NCBI RefSeq assembly: GCF_019456655.1
Contig: NZ_CP080332.1
Span: forward strand, 5,456,001-5,520,000
From: Mycolicibacterium diernhoferi
Lineage (GTDB): Bacteria; Actinomycetota; Actinomycetes; Mycobacteriales; Mycobacteriaceae
Direction: 5' to 3'
Length of the DNA stretch: 64,000 nucleotides
Below are positions 63,858 to 64,000 of this stretch, one piece after another. Numbering within the stretch: position 1 is the first letter of the stretch; each line of letters begins with the position of its first letter. The notes under the pieces were generated by a model. The model ran no database searches. It was not told where the DNA came from and worked only from the letters and a program-made list of their open reading frames with translations. The position numbers and the translations under genes were made by a program.

Positions 63858-63998
63858 TCACTCCTCGCGGCGTCGACGCCGGCCACCGGTCGTGGGCGTC
63901 GCCTGCAGCCGCGAGAGCAGTTCGGAGACAGGCTGGCCACCGGCGTGCTGACCGCTCTCGGCCTCCGGCTCCTCATCCGGGCCCTGCGGTTCGTCGGC
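63858..63998 (-). CDS. C-terminal end of an Rv3604c-like membrane protein, partial
   Basis: The last 46 codons read an acidic stretch (PDEEPEAESGQHAGG) and end with SELLSRLQATPTTGGRRRRREE and a TGA. This matches the basic tail of the Ala/Arg/Pro-rich membrane protein that precedes Rv3603c. The 5' part lies beyond the window. Confidence 0.65.
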   Translation of the reverse strand, partial: ADEPQGPDEEPEAESGQHAGGQPVSELLSRLQATPTTGGRRRRREE

Positions 63999-64000
63999 GC

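Overview
The window is a high-GC actinobacterial chromosome segment. It almost certainly comes from a fast-growing environmental Mycobacterium/Mycolicibacterium. The gene order from about 13 kb to the right edge follows the M. tuberculosis Rv3567c-Rv3604c region: hsaBCDA, kshB, fadE34, kstR, LacI, Rv3577, arsB2, trmH-cysS-ispF, carD, lpqE, radA, disA, Rv3587c, canB, mutY, Rv3591c, mhuD, lpqF, clpC1, lsr2, lysS, coaX, panD, panC, Rv3603c, Rv3604c. This backbone is interrupted by accessory blocks that suit a soil saprophyte.

Region by region. 1-5.6 kb is a xylose locus. The ABC transporter (xylG partial, xylF) and xylA face a divergent ROK regulator and xylulokinase, with an operator-like inverted repeat between them. 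5.6-11.1 kb is a 3-hydroxybutyrate/acetoacetate module: scoAB CoA transferase, an IclR regulator, 3-hydroxybutyrate dehydrogenase, an MHS-type permease and a LysR regulator. 11.1-13.1 kb holds a serine hydrolase and two exported proteins. 13.1-22.2 kb is the KstR cholesterol-ring degradation cluster, with KstR-type boxes in the kshB/hsaA and fadE34/kstR gaps. 22.2-24.4 kb holds otsB, a decayed methyltransferase and a LacI regulator. 24.4-30.5 kb holds a zinc ABC transporter (znuABC), an orphan pxpA, an ArsR/MFS pair with a duplicated operator, bluB, and a zinc-independent ribosomal protein remnant (rpsR2 intact, rpsN2 truncated). 30.8-41.7 kb is backbone, with a three-gene nitrile hydratase/thiocyanate hydrolase cluster inserted at 32.9-34.9 kb. 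ispD is missing from its usual place between carD and ispF. 41.7-48.6 kb is backbone plus a GlxA-type regulator.

48.6-54.1 kb is the most distinctive block. It is a sulfide/persulfide detoxification island built around a CstR-like (CsoR-family) repressor. It encodes a DUF302 protein, a TauE/SafE exporter and a rhodanese on one strand. On the other strand are a CstB-like persulfide dioxygenase-rhodanese, a sulfide:quinone oxidoreductase and a thioredoxin. Five copies of a TACCC-N4-GGGTA operator lie in the divergent promoter and in front of the regulator. 54.1-55.8 kb is a cobalt-uptake operon (cbtB-cbtA-phosphatase) behind a cobalamin riboswitch. 55.8-64 kb is housekeeping: clpC1, lsr2, lysS and the pantothenate/CoA genes.

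No tRNA, rRNA, CRISPR array, insertion sequence or prophage was seen. Product names come from recognising the translated sequences and the conserved gene order; no database search was possible.
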